A DNA stretch of 64,000 bases from positions 62,001-126,000 of the forward strand of contig NKYR01000049.1 in assembly GCA_003184365.1 (NCBI GenBank), given 5' to 3'. The stretch is from Evernia prunastri (Eukaryota; Ascomycota; Lecanoromycetes; Lecanorales; Parmeliaceae). Under the pieces are notes generated by a model. It was not told where the DNA came from and searched no databases. It worked only from the letters and a program-made list of their open reading frames with translations. Of the stretch, positions 12,410 through 24,582 are shown piece by piece. Each line of letters starts with the position of its first letter. Within the stretch, counting starts at the first letter, position 1. A program made the position numbers and the translations under genes.

Positions 12410-14926
12410 GACGCATGAATACGAAGAATTGCAACACAGAAGAATCTTAGATCTGTGGCTCCTCCATACTTTCGCCGATGTTTTCCAAGACACCAATCCA
12501 TTCATTAACTCTTCTTCTACTTCTTATGTCCCTCCTGGCCTTGCACAAGCTGTGTAGCCGTTGTCCATTGGTGCATGAGGACTTTTGTGGATAGGTTGGA
12601 TTCGAGGATCTTCTTCTTTTCGCCTCGCCTCGCAGTCGCTGCTTCGCTGGCCTTTTTACTATCCGTTTTACGTCGCCTTACGTGTTTCACCTTACAGAGA
12701 TGAACAGGTGAGGCGTCTCCATGGTGTCCGGTCACCTAGCAAGGAAGTAGAGTACGAGATGATATCGTATGATCCCGTCAATGCCAGTAGATAGAGACCA
12801 TTACCTGTATGCCGCTTAATATGTATTATAACTCGGTATCAGTAGCATAGCATATCAATACGATTACTTTGTTGTCCAAATTCGACTGTTTAATAGAGGT
12901 AGGATTCGCGGGGACTCAGCGAAGACAACCCATACGAGTGTAGAAAGATGTAGAGCATCCCAACTCGAAAAGGCTCCCTGATTGAACACAAGGCTCTTCA
13001 GCGTAAACCCTACCCATTGTCCTCCTCACCCATCTCGCTACCCAAACTCTTCAAACAATCCGGCAATGCAAACCCCAGCGGCCCTGCGGCAAACGACCAC
13101 TTTCATGGGCGGCTACTGCGTAGATTTGAACCTCTCCAAACCTAACACAGCATCCACAACCACACTCTACACATCCATATCATGCCCCGGTGTCGTTCCC
13201 ACATGTCTTCCCGCCTTCCTTCATCGGCCTCTGCGCCATCTCGGCCCGCTCGGATGATGGGGATAAATTCAAGATTGTGGCGAACACATTGGGCAATGTA
13301 AACCACCTTTCAGTAGGTGCTATGGACAACGTTCGTCGATAAGGATCCCTCGATACTGTAGGCCTCGCATCAAGCTGCCAGCTCCAAATCTCGGAGTCGG
13401 GGCAACAGCGAGCGTCTTTTTTCCGGGAATATATGGGTTAAAGGCAGTTTGCGGGTCTCTGTTCTAGTGGAAACGAATATGCGAGTATTTGGGCTGTCCT
13501 AAAAGTTCGGAAAATGAAGTCTCTCTAGCTAGGAATCGAATTCAATGGCTGGTCACTTAGTGATTTTCAAAGTAAGGCAAAAGCGAACTTGCTTCGGGTC
13601 ACCCGCACTTGGTCATCATGGCAAGCGGACTGCATAAGTATTAGCGAGTAGAATCGTGCAGGGAGTTCTGAGTAGTTACCTCACACAAGTATGGCCGATA
13701 ACCCATCAGAGATGCTCGTTGAATCTTTTGCTTTGACGGTCTGGATTGCTCTTAGTTTGATATCAATCCATTTCAAAAGCCTGCCCAAAAATTACAGATC
13801 AACCCAAACACTTCGGGGAAATCAGAGTATTCTGCGAAAATAAATAGGAGGATAGAACAACAACTCCATACAGTGGGCTTCACTTTTCTAATTGAGGAGG
13901 AGCGAGTATAGCCAAAAAGTGTATAACCAATGCTCTGCTGTCAGCTACATCCTCTACCAAAGTATTGAGCTGCCATGCCAAGATACAAATCGCATAGCAC
14001 AAGATCCAGTAAAGCGCAAAGGGCAGGTAACCCTCTCGCACAACTCATTGCAAATAGTAGCATGTCTGTTTCACAATGAGAGACTCTGCGACCTCCAGTC
14101 GGACTCTGTCCTCGACAGCGATGTTTTGTAAAACAGTCATCTCCTAATCCCAGCAATAGCTCCCATCTACAGGCCACAATCCACATGGCCCGCAGTCAGT
14201 CGTGAGTCAATTTGAAGAGAGGAGTGCTGGATTGTCTGTCTGATCGAGTGTGGTTCGAAGCTTGGGAGAAAAGTAGTAGTAGCAGCATGTACTCAGCCTT
14301 GAGGTATCTGAGTGGCCGATGCGGTTCCCCTGAAACGGTGCCTTGCAGGACTTGGCGCGCTAATGGAGATTCCGGATATAAGCAGAAATTGCAGTTTTCA
14401 ACGGTTTCTCCGCAAGTTGCAACAAAGTTTCGAATCACTTTTCTTCTTTGACCTTCAAAATCTTTCTCTTTCATTCGCTTGCTGTGAGTATCGAATGGCT
14501 TGGATTATATTGCCTCAATCCCAATCACTCTTTTCTATACCTCTAGCAACTTCATACAGACATATACAACCGCGTCGCTTCCGAACCTTGTCTTCGCCCT
14601 TGTCTCTGTTCCGAAGTACCGTCAGCCAACCACATTACTCGATCGAGGCACGCACGACGAACCATCCTTTGACACGATTGAGCCTCCTCACCTCCTCGGC
14701 TCCTCGGCTTAACGTGGATACAATTCAAACACCTGTATAGCACCAAATCCACCTCTTTAATGGCTTTCCAATCTGCAGCGTCTGCTCTGTTTTTGTTTGC
14801 ATTCTGCCGGGTCCGGTTGCGCCTCCGTCATTAACATCTCTTCTCAGAGCCATTCCTTTGTATACGCTACATCCTTCCTTATAATACCATCAACACAACA
14901 CTTGCAAGTCCACTTGAGCGCTCACC
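12410..14926. other. 2.5 kb intergenic, no gene recognised
   Basis: No frame shows a domain or convincing splice pattern. The last 400 bases before 14927 are CT/CA-rich and contain stretches such as CTCACC at the start codon, consistent with a long 5' leader of the downstream GDE1-like gene. Reading frames at 12982-13257 and 14312-14740 look like chance ORFs. Confidence 0.45.
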
Positions 14927-17900
14927 ATGAAGTTTGGTCGAAACCTTCCCCGCAATCAGGTCCCAGAATGGTCCACATCGTATATCCAGTATAAGGCCTT
15001 GAAAAAGCTCATCAAGTCGGCTGGTGAAGGGGTCAAGCATGGAGATGGTGCAGACACCGCTGGTCAGTCGAGCCTGAGCCGTCGTCAATGCCAACATGCT
15101 GACTGTCTCCAGAATTCTTTTACTCCCTCGACCGCAACCTTGAGGACGTGGACAACTTCTACAACAAAAAGTATGGGGATGCAATCAGGAGACTCAAACT
15201 GCTTCACGATCGTTACGGCCGGTCACTTGACACTGCCAATGGAATCGACGAAGATGATAGGGAAGATCTCATGGGAGCCCTGCTGGAATTACGAGGACAA
15301 CTGAGAAAGTTGAAATGGTACGGGGAGACCAATAGGCAAGGATTTGTGAAAATCACGAAGAAGTTGGACAAAAAGCTTGGGCAGACTGCAACGCAGCGAC
15401 GCTACCTTGAATCCAAGGTTGACCCAAAGCAGTTCGCAACCAACGTTCACCTGCTGGACACGACGAAGACTATCAATGACTGGCTCGAGAAGCTTGGGGA
15501 TATCAAAATCCGCGACGACAACAGCTCCACTCACTCTTCCCGTTCTTTAAGGCGAGCAACATCCAAGGCAATGTTGGCTCTTCCCGCAGGCGTACTGGAC
15601 AGTGTGGACCAAGCCATACGCTCGGACGATGCTATGAGAATGACCAATTTGATGTCACAGAAGAGCCCGAATACGGATCACCCTAAGGAGGGTCTCCCGC
15701 CCATTTTGACCCTAAATCTTCTGCAAAGAGCGATATCTTGCAGAGCGAAAGCATGTATTGACCAGCTTCTAGCGATGATCGATACACTAGATGCAGGGGA
15801 TGATATCAACAAGCGAAACTGCATACACCGACTTGTTATCACCATTGGACGGTCCAGGTTTTCAGGAGATGGGGAGCCGACTGCAGATGCATTGCAAGAT
15901 GCAAATATCGACACAACGAATTACATCAAGCCAGCCGCGCCGCCTGTTCTAGTTTCTCTTTCAACTGCAACCAAAGAGCACGATGGGTCTAATGAAATGA
16001 GCGGGGACGACAGAGCTATCGTGCTCCTGGAATATCTTCTAGACAGGTTACGTCCGCAGCAGAGGACTGCGGTCCAGGCTCGAGATGTATACGATCGTAT
16101 GCCGCTGCATTACGCGGCACAGTATGGATATGTGGTCATCTGTCAGATCATAATATCACGTATGCAAGCTTGGGGACATTTCGAAGTAGGCCTCGGGATT
16201 GATGCACCTTTCTTCCAGGACGCTGACGGATACTCGCCATTACATCTAAGTGTCATTGGTGGTCATCCTCATACTACAAGAACGCTGCTTGAGGCTGAGG
16301 GTTGGAGGGGAGCAAATGATCGGCGGGCCGCTGTACGCAAGCACATGTCCAAATCTGGCGAAGTCCTTGCTTTGGCTGTGAAGGCGGACTTTGTCGTGAT
16401 TGTGAAGCTACTAGTGGAAGCCGGGGTGGACCTCGATTACCAAGACGATCAAGGCGAAACAGCTCTGCATGTCGCCGCTCGCTTTGGTCATGCCGAATGC
16501 GCAAGGATCTTACTTGAGGAACACGATGGTCAGAAGGCCGACATGGAGATTGCGGAGAATTCTTTCGGATGGACACCCTTGTTCATAGCCTGCGTTGACG
16601 GTCATATCGAAATTGTCAGGATCTTGATCGCAGCAAAAGCGGAACTGGAGAGGTTCGACACTTCTGGCTGGACGGCTAAGGAGCACGCAGCGCTGAGAGG
16701 TCATATGGATATCGCAGAGATTCTAGCTGACGTCACAGCACTACCTTCATCATCCGAGTTAGATCGGCTCACCGCCAAATCTTTGAATGGCATTGCACCG
16801 AGCAGATCACTCGCCGAGAGGAAGTCGAACGGGACGACAAATGGCAATGGCAACGGGACCCTGCGTAGCACCGAGCCGGTCAAGACCTACGGACATCGCT
16901 ACCTGACAAAAGAAACCATGATACTTGTCAGCCTTGGCACTATGGACACTCGTAAAGTCGTCGAAGCTGTGAATCTCGATCGAATCCCACTCGCGGATGC
17001 TCATTCCACTCAGCTGGACACTGCACTCTCAATTGTTGTATCCGCCCGTGGAGCCAACGGAGAGCCTTCGATCATTGACCTACCTGTGCAAGATAATATC
17101 AGTACCGATCCTATCGTTTTCACTGCACTCGATGCCTCCAATGTCAAACTACTCTTTGACATAGTGCCGACTTATGCAGGATCCAATGATCAAAGAGTAG
17201 GCCGCGGCGTCGCATTGCTTTCGAGCATCAAGCCTAGCATTGGCTCCAAGCGCATCACTTTACAAGGAGATCTCGCTGTTCCAATTATGTCAGCAAGTAC
17301 TCTTGAAGTCATCGGCTCCGTCAACTTCAATTTTCTAATCATCACTCCTTTCACGCACCCTAACATGACTATTGCCGAGAACTTGACGTACTGGAAGAGT
17401 ATGGCTTCAACCATGGTCATCGGCCATCGAGGCTTGGGCAAGAACACAGCTGCGAGGAATTCGTTGCAGCTCGGCGAGAATACCATCCAGTCATTCATCG
17501 CAGCTGCAAATCTTGGAGCTCAATACATCGAATTTGACGTCCAGCTGACAAAAGACCATGTCCCAGTCATCTACCACGATTTCCTTGTCAGCGAAACCGG
17601 CATCGATGCTCCGGTGCACACCCTAACGCTTGAGCAATTCCTTCATGTCAATGATGAACGTCGTACTCCTCGTCCATCTCGACCTTCATCACCTATATCA
17701 GTGGCACAGCGTGCCATCGAGGGATCAGAACCACGGAAATACCGCTCAATGTCACTCGGCGACTTGACGAAAGATCAGGCATCAGATATGAGCGAGCGGA
17801 TGAAAAATACTCGAGATTTCAAGGAAAAGGGCTTCAAAGCTAACAGCCGCGGAAACTTCATCCAAGCTCCCTTCACCACTCTGGAAGAGATGTTCGTCAA

Positions 17901-18488
17901 GCTACCTGAGCACATCGGGTTTAACATCGAAATGAAGTACCCTATGCTGCACGAAAGCGAAGAGCAAGAAATGGACACCTATGCCGTTGAGCTCAACTCC
18001 TTCGTCGACGAAGTGCTCACCAAGGTATATGATCTTGGCAAGAAGCGGAATGTCATTTTCTCGAGCTTTAACCCCGACATCTGTTTGCTGTTGTCCTTCA
18101 AGCAGCCTTCCATACCCATACTTTTCCTCACAGATGCGGGCACGTGTCCCGTTGGAGACATCCGAGCAAGCAGTCTACAAGAAGCCATTCGTTTCGCTTC
18201 GCGTTGGAACCTACTTGGGGTGGTATCCTCGGCGGAGCCTTTGGTTATTGCTCCACGATTGGTCAAGGTGGTCAAGGAGTCTGGGCTTGTGTGCGTAAGC
18301 TACGGCAGCTTGAACAATGATCCACAGAACGTCAAGGTAAGCCTTTGCCCGTGGTAGGATGTGGAGAGATGCTGATAAAGACACAGCTGCAAGCCAACGA
18401 GGGAATTGATGCTGTCATCGTTGACAGTGTGCTCAAGATACGGAAAGGGCTGACGGTGGAGGAAAGCACAAGAACGGTACCTGTTTGA
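14927..18488 (+). CDS. GDE1: glycerophosphocholine phosphodiesterase Gde1 (SPX-ankyrin-GDPD), 1153 aa
   Basis: Predicted to hydrolyse glycerophosphocholine to glycerol-3-phosphate and choline in the cytosol, feeding phosphate and choline recycling. CDS is join(14927..15062, 15113..18336, 18387..18488). Domains in order: SPX (starts MKFGRNLPRNQVPEWSTSYI, continues EFFYSLDRNLEDVDNFY and KLKWYGETNRQGF), an ankyrin array at about residues 320-560 (for example GETALHVAARFGHAECARIL, GWTPLFIACVDGHIEIVRIL), a linker region, then the GDPD barrel from about residue 817 (IGHRGLGKN, LGENTIQSF, EFDVQLTKDHVPVIYHDF, FNIEMKYPM). The catalytic HRG, GENT and acidic metal ligands are intact, which together with the NLPRNQVPEW N-terminus favours Gde1 over the related CDK inhibitor Pho81/NUC-2. 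A 50-base first intron sits inside the SPX domain. SPX domains bind inositol pyrophosphates, so activity may respond to phosphate status (family knowledge). Confidence 0.92.
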
Positions 18489-19110
18489 TCTGCATGCTAC
18501 GACTTTGCGTGTTCAGGCACTGGCTGGCTAATTGGCTTGGTCGCGATGGGAAGCAGAAGGCATTGATAGAAACCGCATTGCATAAGGGGAGAGGATACAT
18601 AGGCGGGGGAAAAGTTCATTGCGATGAGATACCATGGGAGGATACCTTTACATCATACATCAGTATAAGATAATTTGCCCTAATGCTACCACTGGTACAA
18701 TAACACACATCATCCAGAACGATAGTCTACCATGGAACAAATCGCTTCAAGGCCCGCGACTGCACACTGCAGACTGAAACCACAATCCAGCCAGCCAACG
18801 CCAGATGTGTTTTCGCACGTATACTATCCATTATCATAAGTAAATCCTTGTACCCTTGTGGATGTAGCAACCATCAGTAGCAAAAAGCCCTTCATCTCTC
18901 GCATCGCAACCATAGATCTATTAATCTATCCCCAGTCCAGGTGCTCAGCGCCAGGCTTATATCAGTCCCGACCAAACGCAACCAGGACCAACTTTAAAAC
19001 ACGATCAGTCGGTCTGTCGGTCGGTCTGTCGGTCGGTCGGTCGTTTGCTTCCAGGCATCGGAAAACAAAATTCAAAAGAGATTGGATAAGAGAAAAAAAA
19101 AAAAAAGATT
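18489..19110. other. intergenic with GGTC-rich simple repeat
   Basis: 3' flank of the GDE1-like gene and 3' flank of the minus-strand tRNA. It contains a GGTCTGTC/GGTCGGTC microsatellite at about 19009-19043. The A-run at 19094-19107 reads as a T-run on the minus strand directly after the tRNA and is its Pol III terminator. No protein gene seen. Confidence 0.5.
19009..19043. repeat. GGTCTGTC/GGTCGGTC microsatellite
   Basis: About four imperfect copies of an 8-base unit (GGTCTGTC alternating with GGTCGGTC), ending in three GGTC units. It is a simple tandem repeat with no coding role visible. Confidence 0.8.
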
Positions 19111-19218
19111 ACTCCCGGTGGGGTTCGAACCCACGACATTCGCATCACAAAATGAATATTTCATATTGGTGCAATGACCAGATATAAGAACGACGCGCTA
19201 CCACTGCGCCACGGGAGT
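19111..19218 (-). tRNA. tRNA-Ile(UAU) with 37-base intron
   Basis: Read on the minus strand the acceptor arms ACTCCCG (19218-19212) and CGGGAGT (19117-19111) pair perfectly. The D arm is GCGC-AGTGGTA-GCGC and the T arm GTGGG-TTCGAAC-CCCAC. The anticodon loop reads CT-TAT-A, giving anticodon UAU, followed by an intron of about 37 bases (19146-19182) inserted after position 37, the standard eukaryotic site. UAU isoleucine tRNAs commonly carry introns in fungi. The anticodon stem has one T-T mismatch next to the loop (T31/T39). A long T-run follows on the minus strand as terminator. CCA is not encoded, as expected. Confidence 0.9.
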
Positions 19219-22200
19219 CTGTCTTACAAGCGAGTTTTCACTATCTAAAAATATAATCTAAAATTTTAGCACCGCTGCCTGACGAGAAGCGGTGGGATTT
19301 TTTTAGCGCTGATTTGTCAGCGATCTGTCGGGATCCAAGAATTTCAGGGGCCGAGACCTCACCGACGACCGTTCTTTCTCTCGACCTCACGAGCTGTATA
19401 CGATGGCAGAGACACACACCCTGTTTGAGTGAAGCTAGTGTTGCGATGGAATTCGATGCTTTATCCGATGGGTGGGGTCCTGAGGGAGGGGGGCCGATGC
19501 TTACTTATCTCTCAGCGAGATTTCTTGTCCTGTGGCTCTATGGAGCGATGGGCTAATGATACCGTGTGGAGCCCAGCGATGCTAATGTGCCACCGTGAGG
19601 GGACAGTGTTGCCGCAGTTCCCAGCATCGATTTCTCTGGCCCGGGAGATCAGGCGGTAGAAGTGCTCTCTCACTGCTACATGGCGCTTCGGCCTGCGAGC
19701 CGGTCGGAGGATCGAAGAGTGTCAAAGCTACACTCTGGGGGCTTATTGTTTCCTACGTATGTATGGCCGGTACTCGGTTCGGGTCTGCCTTGTTCGAGTC
19801 TTTGAAGCCAATTATGCCGGAAGACTCGTCCTTTCCAGCCGAGGGCAGAGTATGACCGGGAAGTGAAAGGGTCATCATCGAATGATTGTCTGTGGATCTG
19901 TTGAGTGTGACATGATCATGGTCTTGCTCGCCTGAAGCTGTGCAAATTCAATCCTGTCACTCTCACCGTCGGGTCGTGGCATACCCCTGCATTTGAAAAG
20001 GAAAGACACGACCGCCTGCAATTCGGCTTCCTTGAAAGCTCGCGCCTCACCAGAGTAGTGCTTACACGATTGCCTGTCTAACGTACACAGTGAGTGAATA
20101 AGTAGTTGATAAGCCTACCCCTGTCGCTCAGATCTCTGCACGGCTGCGTGCCGCTGCCCTTATATTTTCTCCACCTCGCCTGTCATTAATCTGTGACTAT
20201 GCCACCATGCAACAGGCCGCACTGCCTCGATGGAAGCGCTTCTTGGTAATCCAAGTCTATGAGAAGATATATAGGCAGTGAAACCCATGCTATGAATACA
20301 CTAGTGTGTAAATCTGCTACCTGGTGAGGGGTAATCAAACTAACACATGGTAGCATGAGACTACTAGTGTGTGGCAACTGCGTGACAACTTGCTGTGGCA
20401 AATGCAGGCCATTGATTGCACTGATTCCATCGGGATACGATTCGCAAGATGAGCTCTCTCACTATGGAGCTAAATGCTTTGGTAAAACCCAACGGCTGAC
20501 AGCTCTACAATGGCGGCTTGAATGCTGAGGCATTGTTTCTTGCCAAAATGACAGGACGTCACCTTCATTTGCGTGACCGGATCGTTCCGATTCGACCTTT
20601 ATAGAAATCGGCGACGGTCTCCTGGGTAGATTACTAGGGCACCATATCCGAAGCATCTGGAGCGGACTCGAGCAAGGGCAGAAAGCCCGGAGATCCTATC
20701 TTGCTACTATTGGTTGCCGAGGCTCTAGCCTGAGGCGGAGATGACGAGTCAGAGACCTGTGCTATCTTCATCTACCCTGACAGGTCTTAGGGCATGACCT
20801 TCACGAAGCACAGCTTGAAACCGAGACAACGAGTGGCAAGAAGGCTTATGTGCAGAATAAGAAAGCAGGCAGGTCCGGGGGCAATTTTTCGGGTGCGTGC
20901 ATATTGCGCCGCAATTTCGATACCTTTACGACCGACTGCCCAATTACTAAGCCAATGAACATAATCCGTTGCTCTCTGAAAGTACTTCACTTAAGAATTT
21001 GCAAAGACAAAGGTGTAAAGATCTTTAAGGCACGTCATGTCATTGGGGAGACCTCAACCAACCGTTTCGCTTCGGATGAGCGCTGCCTTTCAAGCCTCAA
21101 GTACGACACCGATGTGGCTTACCTCCCCTGGTCCTACAGGTTAACGTGAGTCGCCCAAAAACCCACGCGACTGGATATCTTCAGGTCTTATCATCTGTCC
21201 GCCTGGTTCCGTGTTTGAGACAACTCAGCTTTGCCATCGAAGTACGCTCTCTTGTGCTTTATGCGACTGAGAGCGAGGTTTAGCGTCCATGCTACTCGGC
21301 CAGGCGGACACTCTGAAGATATATAAAGGCCATTGCCAACCCTTCAACTTCTGGGTTCCATTTTCAAGCAACCAAGATTTCAAGAAACCCTCGATACAGC
21401 CAAACCAAAGCATTATTTTATCCAAAAGCTCGGCCACTTTAGACCTTGCCAACTTGATCAGGTATTTCCTCTGAACACACATTAGTTCCTGTCTGATTTG
21501 CTTCCAGTACACTATGTGAGATTTCGCCTACATCCTGTGTCTCCGATGCAATTATATGCGCCCTGTGGAACATATCCGCCAATGTTACGTGGCTCAGGCA
21601 CGGTTAGTGAAATTTTGTATCTACGAATTTGCAAGCGTGAAGCCTGACTTTTTGAAAGGCCCGGAGGAGGACACTGTCCGTACACTGCATCAAATCCGAT
21701 CGAGGAGTTAAGTGGTCCCGGAAGGCCCTCTGAATCTAAGACCGAGGCCGCCTGAGTGAGAGCAAATGCTGACAGACCTGTGAAGACGCGGCCAGACTCG
21801 CACTTGTAGTAAGTCGAGCACGACTCGGTCAACGGACGCTAGACAGCTTGTTGACCTCGTATAGCTAGGTGCTATGTCCCACCTGCTTCAAAGCGCCGTT
21901 AGATTAGCCGGCCGTGACAAGAGGTTGGCGAAGTTGCGATGGGTGGACCGTGGGTGGAGGGAGAATAGTGGTTGAGCACGACGAAGGATGTATGCCTGCA
22001 TCCGCATAATACCAAGGCGCCCCAATAAAACCAATTGCAACCCATACCTGAAGCCTCCCCAACAACTATGACCACTCCATTGCGTAGCATCTTCATTGTG
22101 CCCCACTCTCCGCCATGTCTCTGTCTGCAACTGCAGGAATCCTAAAACTATCACTCGCGGTCAGGGCCGAGCCCGCATGACCTTCCCTCAGTCATTGCTT

Positions 22201-24530
22201 GCAACTCATCCATCTGTTTGTCCCATATCCGAAGCTACTTCCTGACCGTGTTTGCTGCGGGACCTTTTGAATCCGCCGGTCCTCGGGACACAAGGCGATG
22301 AGTTCCGGAAGCTGGCGTACCCTCAGCCAACTTGGAGCAAGCACAGATACATGCTTCTCCGACCCAAGGCCTCGCTTAGACAATCTCATCAGCCCCTCCA
22401 CACCGCCTACCAAAGCCCTGGTTTGCGCCAACTAAAATACTCGCAGTGTCTCGTTGTCACTGGGCGAGACGCCCTCGCGATCGCCATCACCAGCAACCAA
22501 TTACTTTGCACCCCAGTCCTTCTCCCCCATCTACTAAGTTTTCTACCCTTCCTCCACAGACCCTTTGACCTTCTGTCCTGGCACGACCCTCAGCTCCTCC
22601 TTATGATACAAAGCTTTCAGCAGCACCATCGTCGGCGTATTTCCAAGTCTATGGTAAGATTGATACGTTGCGTTCTCTCTGTGCTCCTACACCAAGCACA
22701 GGGTGATGTGATGAATGAGGATCTCGCTGGAGCGACCAGAGGTTTCGCAGGCTTCGCGTCCCTATCCAATCATAACGAGCTTGTCCAAGTGGAAGAGGCA
22801 GTCCGGGGAGAGCATATGCTGTTGGGCTGTGCTTGTGGAGCGGCGACTTGTGAAGTGATTTCGGGGGCCATTGGCGAGCTGTAGCCGCAAAGTGGGGGGA
22901 TTCGGGTAAAGAGTGACGTGATGCTGCTGTCGAATGTGTGGTGGTGGATGACTTGCTGAGGACGGATGTCGACTTATGGAAAGGTTCTAGGGGACGCGCG
23001 TGATGTCAACGAATGAATGATCAAATGTTGAGGATGGCGAAATGAAGTAACCCTGTTGGAGACAATTCTGATAGACTGGGCCAAATCGCGTGACTTAGCG
23101 ACGCCACTCAGCTGGAATATACCGAGTGAGTAAACCTGCCACAATTCACCATTTCATGAGATCCTATGAACTAGCTGTAGTTCAGCAAACCCGCAGTTGA
23201 ACCAAAGCGCGGTTGATTTATGGCCTTCAGATGGTTTTTTTCAGGTGCGCCCGAAGCCTTCTGAGACCTAGGATTTTGCAGCGCAGAAATCTGATTAAAG
23301 ATCGGCGATTATATGAGGAAAAGGCAGAGAAGGAAGAGCCACCGTGAGAAGAAGCAGGGGGAACAGGCGAAGGAATCACAAGGATGGGAGAAGGAAAAAC
23401 GGAGTCAGAGGTGACAAGAAATTGAGAAGAGCGAGGATGAATGGGAGGATGTGGAATCGGAGTATTTGGAGGAACAGAAACTGGACGGTAACAAGAAGGA
23501 CGAGAAAGCCGCAAACGCCAGAACGATAGAAATCGCCCTAGGCGTCTACATAACTCGAAGGGTGCCACCGCAGCGAACAAGGCACCAAGTAGAACAGGAC
23601 AAAGCAGCACGTCAACGACAGCACAGCGCTTCAAAGTCATACCCACCACCATCCAAGCCTCACTGCACTCGCCAAACCCAGTATGCTCTAAGATGTGCTT
23701 ATTCCGCACCGTACATCATTCAGCGGAGAAGGTGCACAAAGCGCCGGGAGATCTTGGGCCCCTGTTGTCCCCTGAAACCTGCGCATTCACCGAAGCGTTC
23801 AGGATGGGCAAAAGGTCCCGCTGGCGCAGAGAGGACGGTAGTTCGCACTGTCCGCCTCTCCCTGAGGTTAGGTAGTCTCCAAATGCCTTCCCTGCCGCAC
23901 GTTTACACAGAAATAGGAGCAGTCCTCCTAATCCAAGGCCCAGCTGGCACCGAGTAGCAACAATTTGGAACGGAGCTTCCCAATCGACCTCGTCGCAGCG
24001 TTCTGCATCACCATTTGCAATGGCAGTGCACTACGCCATAAAGATCACACTGTCAAGCAATTTGGGCGGTAGATGGAACAATGAAGCCGCACGCGTAGTC
24101 TCCCCCTTGAACATCGAGCAGAATGGCATGGGGATAAAGAACGAGAAGATTCGGACGTTCTGGGATGGGATTTTCGAAGCAGCAGCAAGAGGGCAGGATC
24201 CAGTGGGGCTTCTGTGCCCTTTTTCCGGAGCACAGGCTTGGTTTGATGAATGAATGCCCACGGGACGAGTCGGCGAGTGTTTGATCCAGAGTCATTGTAA
24301 AAAAAGCTAATGGGTCTCCAAGCGTAGGGAAAGTTAGAGTACCGTAGTCGTGCAGAAGCAGTCTGAACGGAATATTGTGCCTTGGAGAGCCGCTTGCAAG
24401 CACAATTCTTCTGCAGAGTGGTCTTCCATTGGCCGGGGTTAAAATGTATCATTTTTTGCTGCTATGTAGCTGAGAGCTATGTACAAAGTACTGCTGGACT
24501 ACCTTAAGGGATCGCAGACCAAGGCCATAT
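19219..24530. other. 5.3 kb gene-poor region
   Basis: No frame on either strand has a recognisable domain or a convincing multi-exon structure. Weak candidates are a 106-residue minus-strand frame at 21512-21832 and a plus-strand frame at 22252-22884; neither has family resemblance. A canonical TATATAAAG sits at 21308-21317 on the plus strand but no good start codon and frame follow it. 22.5-24 kb contains pyrimidine-rich or purine-rich tracts (for example 23340-23510) that open long frames in low-complexity sequence. It may hold long noncoding RNAs or an unrecognised decayed region. Confidence 0.4.
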
Positions 24531-24582
24531 TCAATTGATAGGCGCAAAGCGCTCCCGCATGTTTTCAATAGTGACCGTCGTT

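Noticed and set aside
14927..18488. Assignment as Pho81/NUC-2 CDK inhibitor
   Set aside because: Same SPX-ankyrin-GDPD layout, but the N-terminus NLPRNQVPEW and the intact catalytic HRG/GENT/EFD residues fit Gde1.
22252..22884. 210-codon open frame on the plus strand
   Set aside because: Composition is unlike neighbouring proteins, with no domain, signal or splice support, in a gene-poor area.
23227..23709. 160-codon minus-strand frame with hydrophobic start (MTLKRCAVVDVLLCPVLLGA from an internal ATG)
   Set aside because: Looks superficially like a small membrane protein, but the rest is low complexity from a purine/pyrimidine-biased tract, and it overlaps an equally long frame on the other strand.
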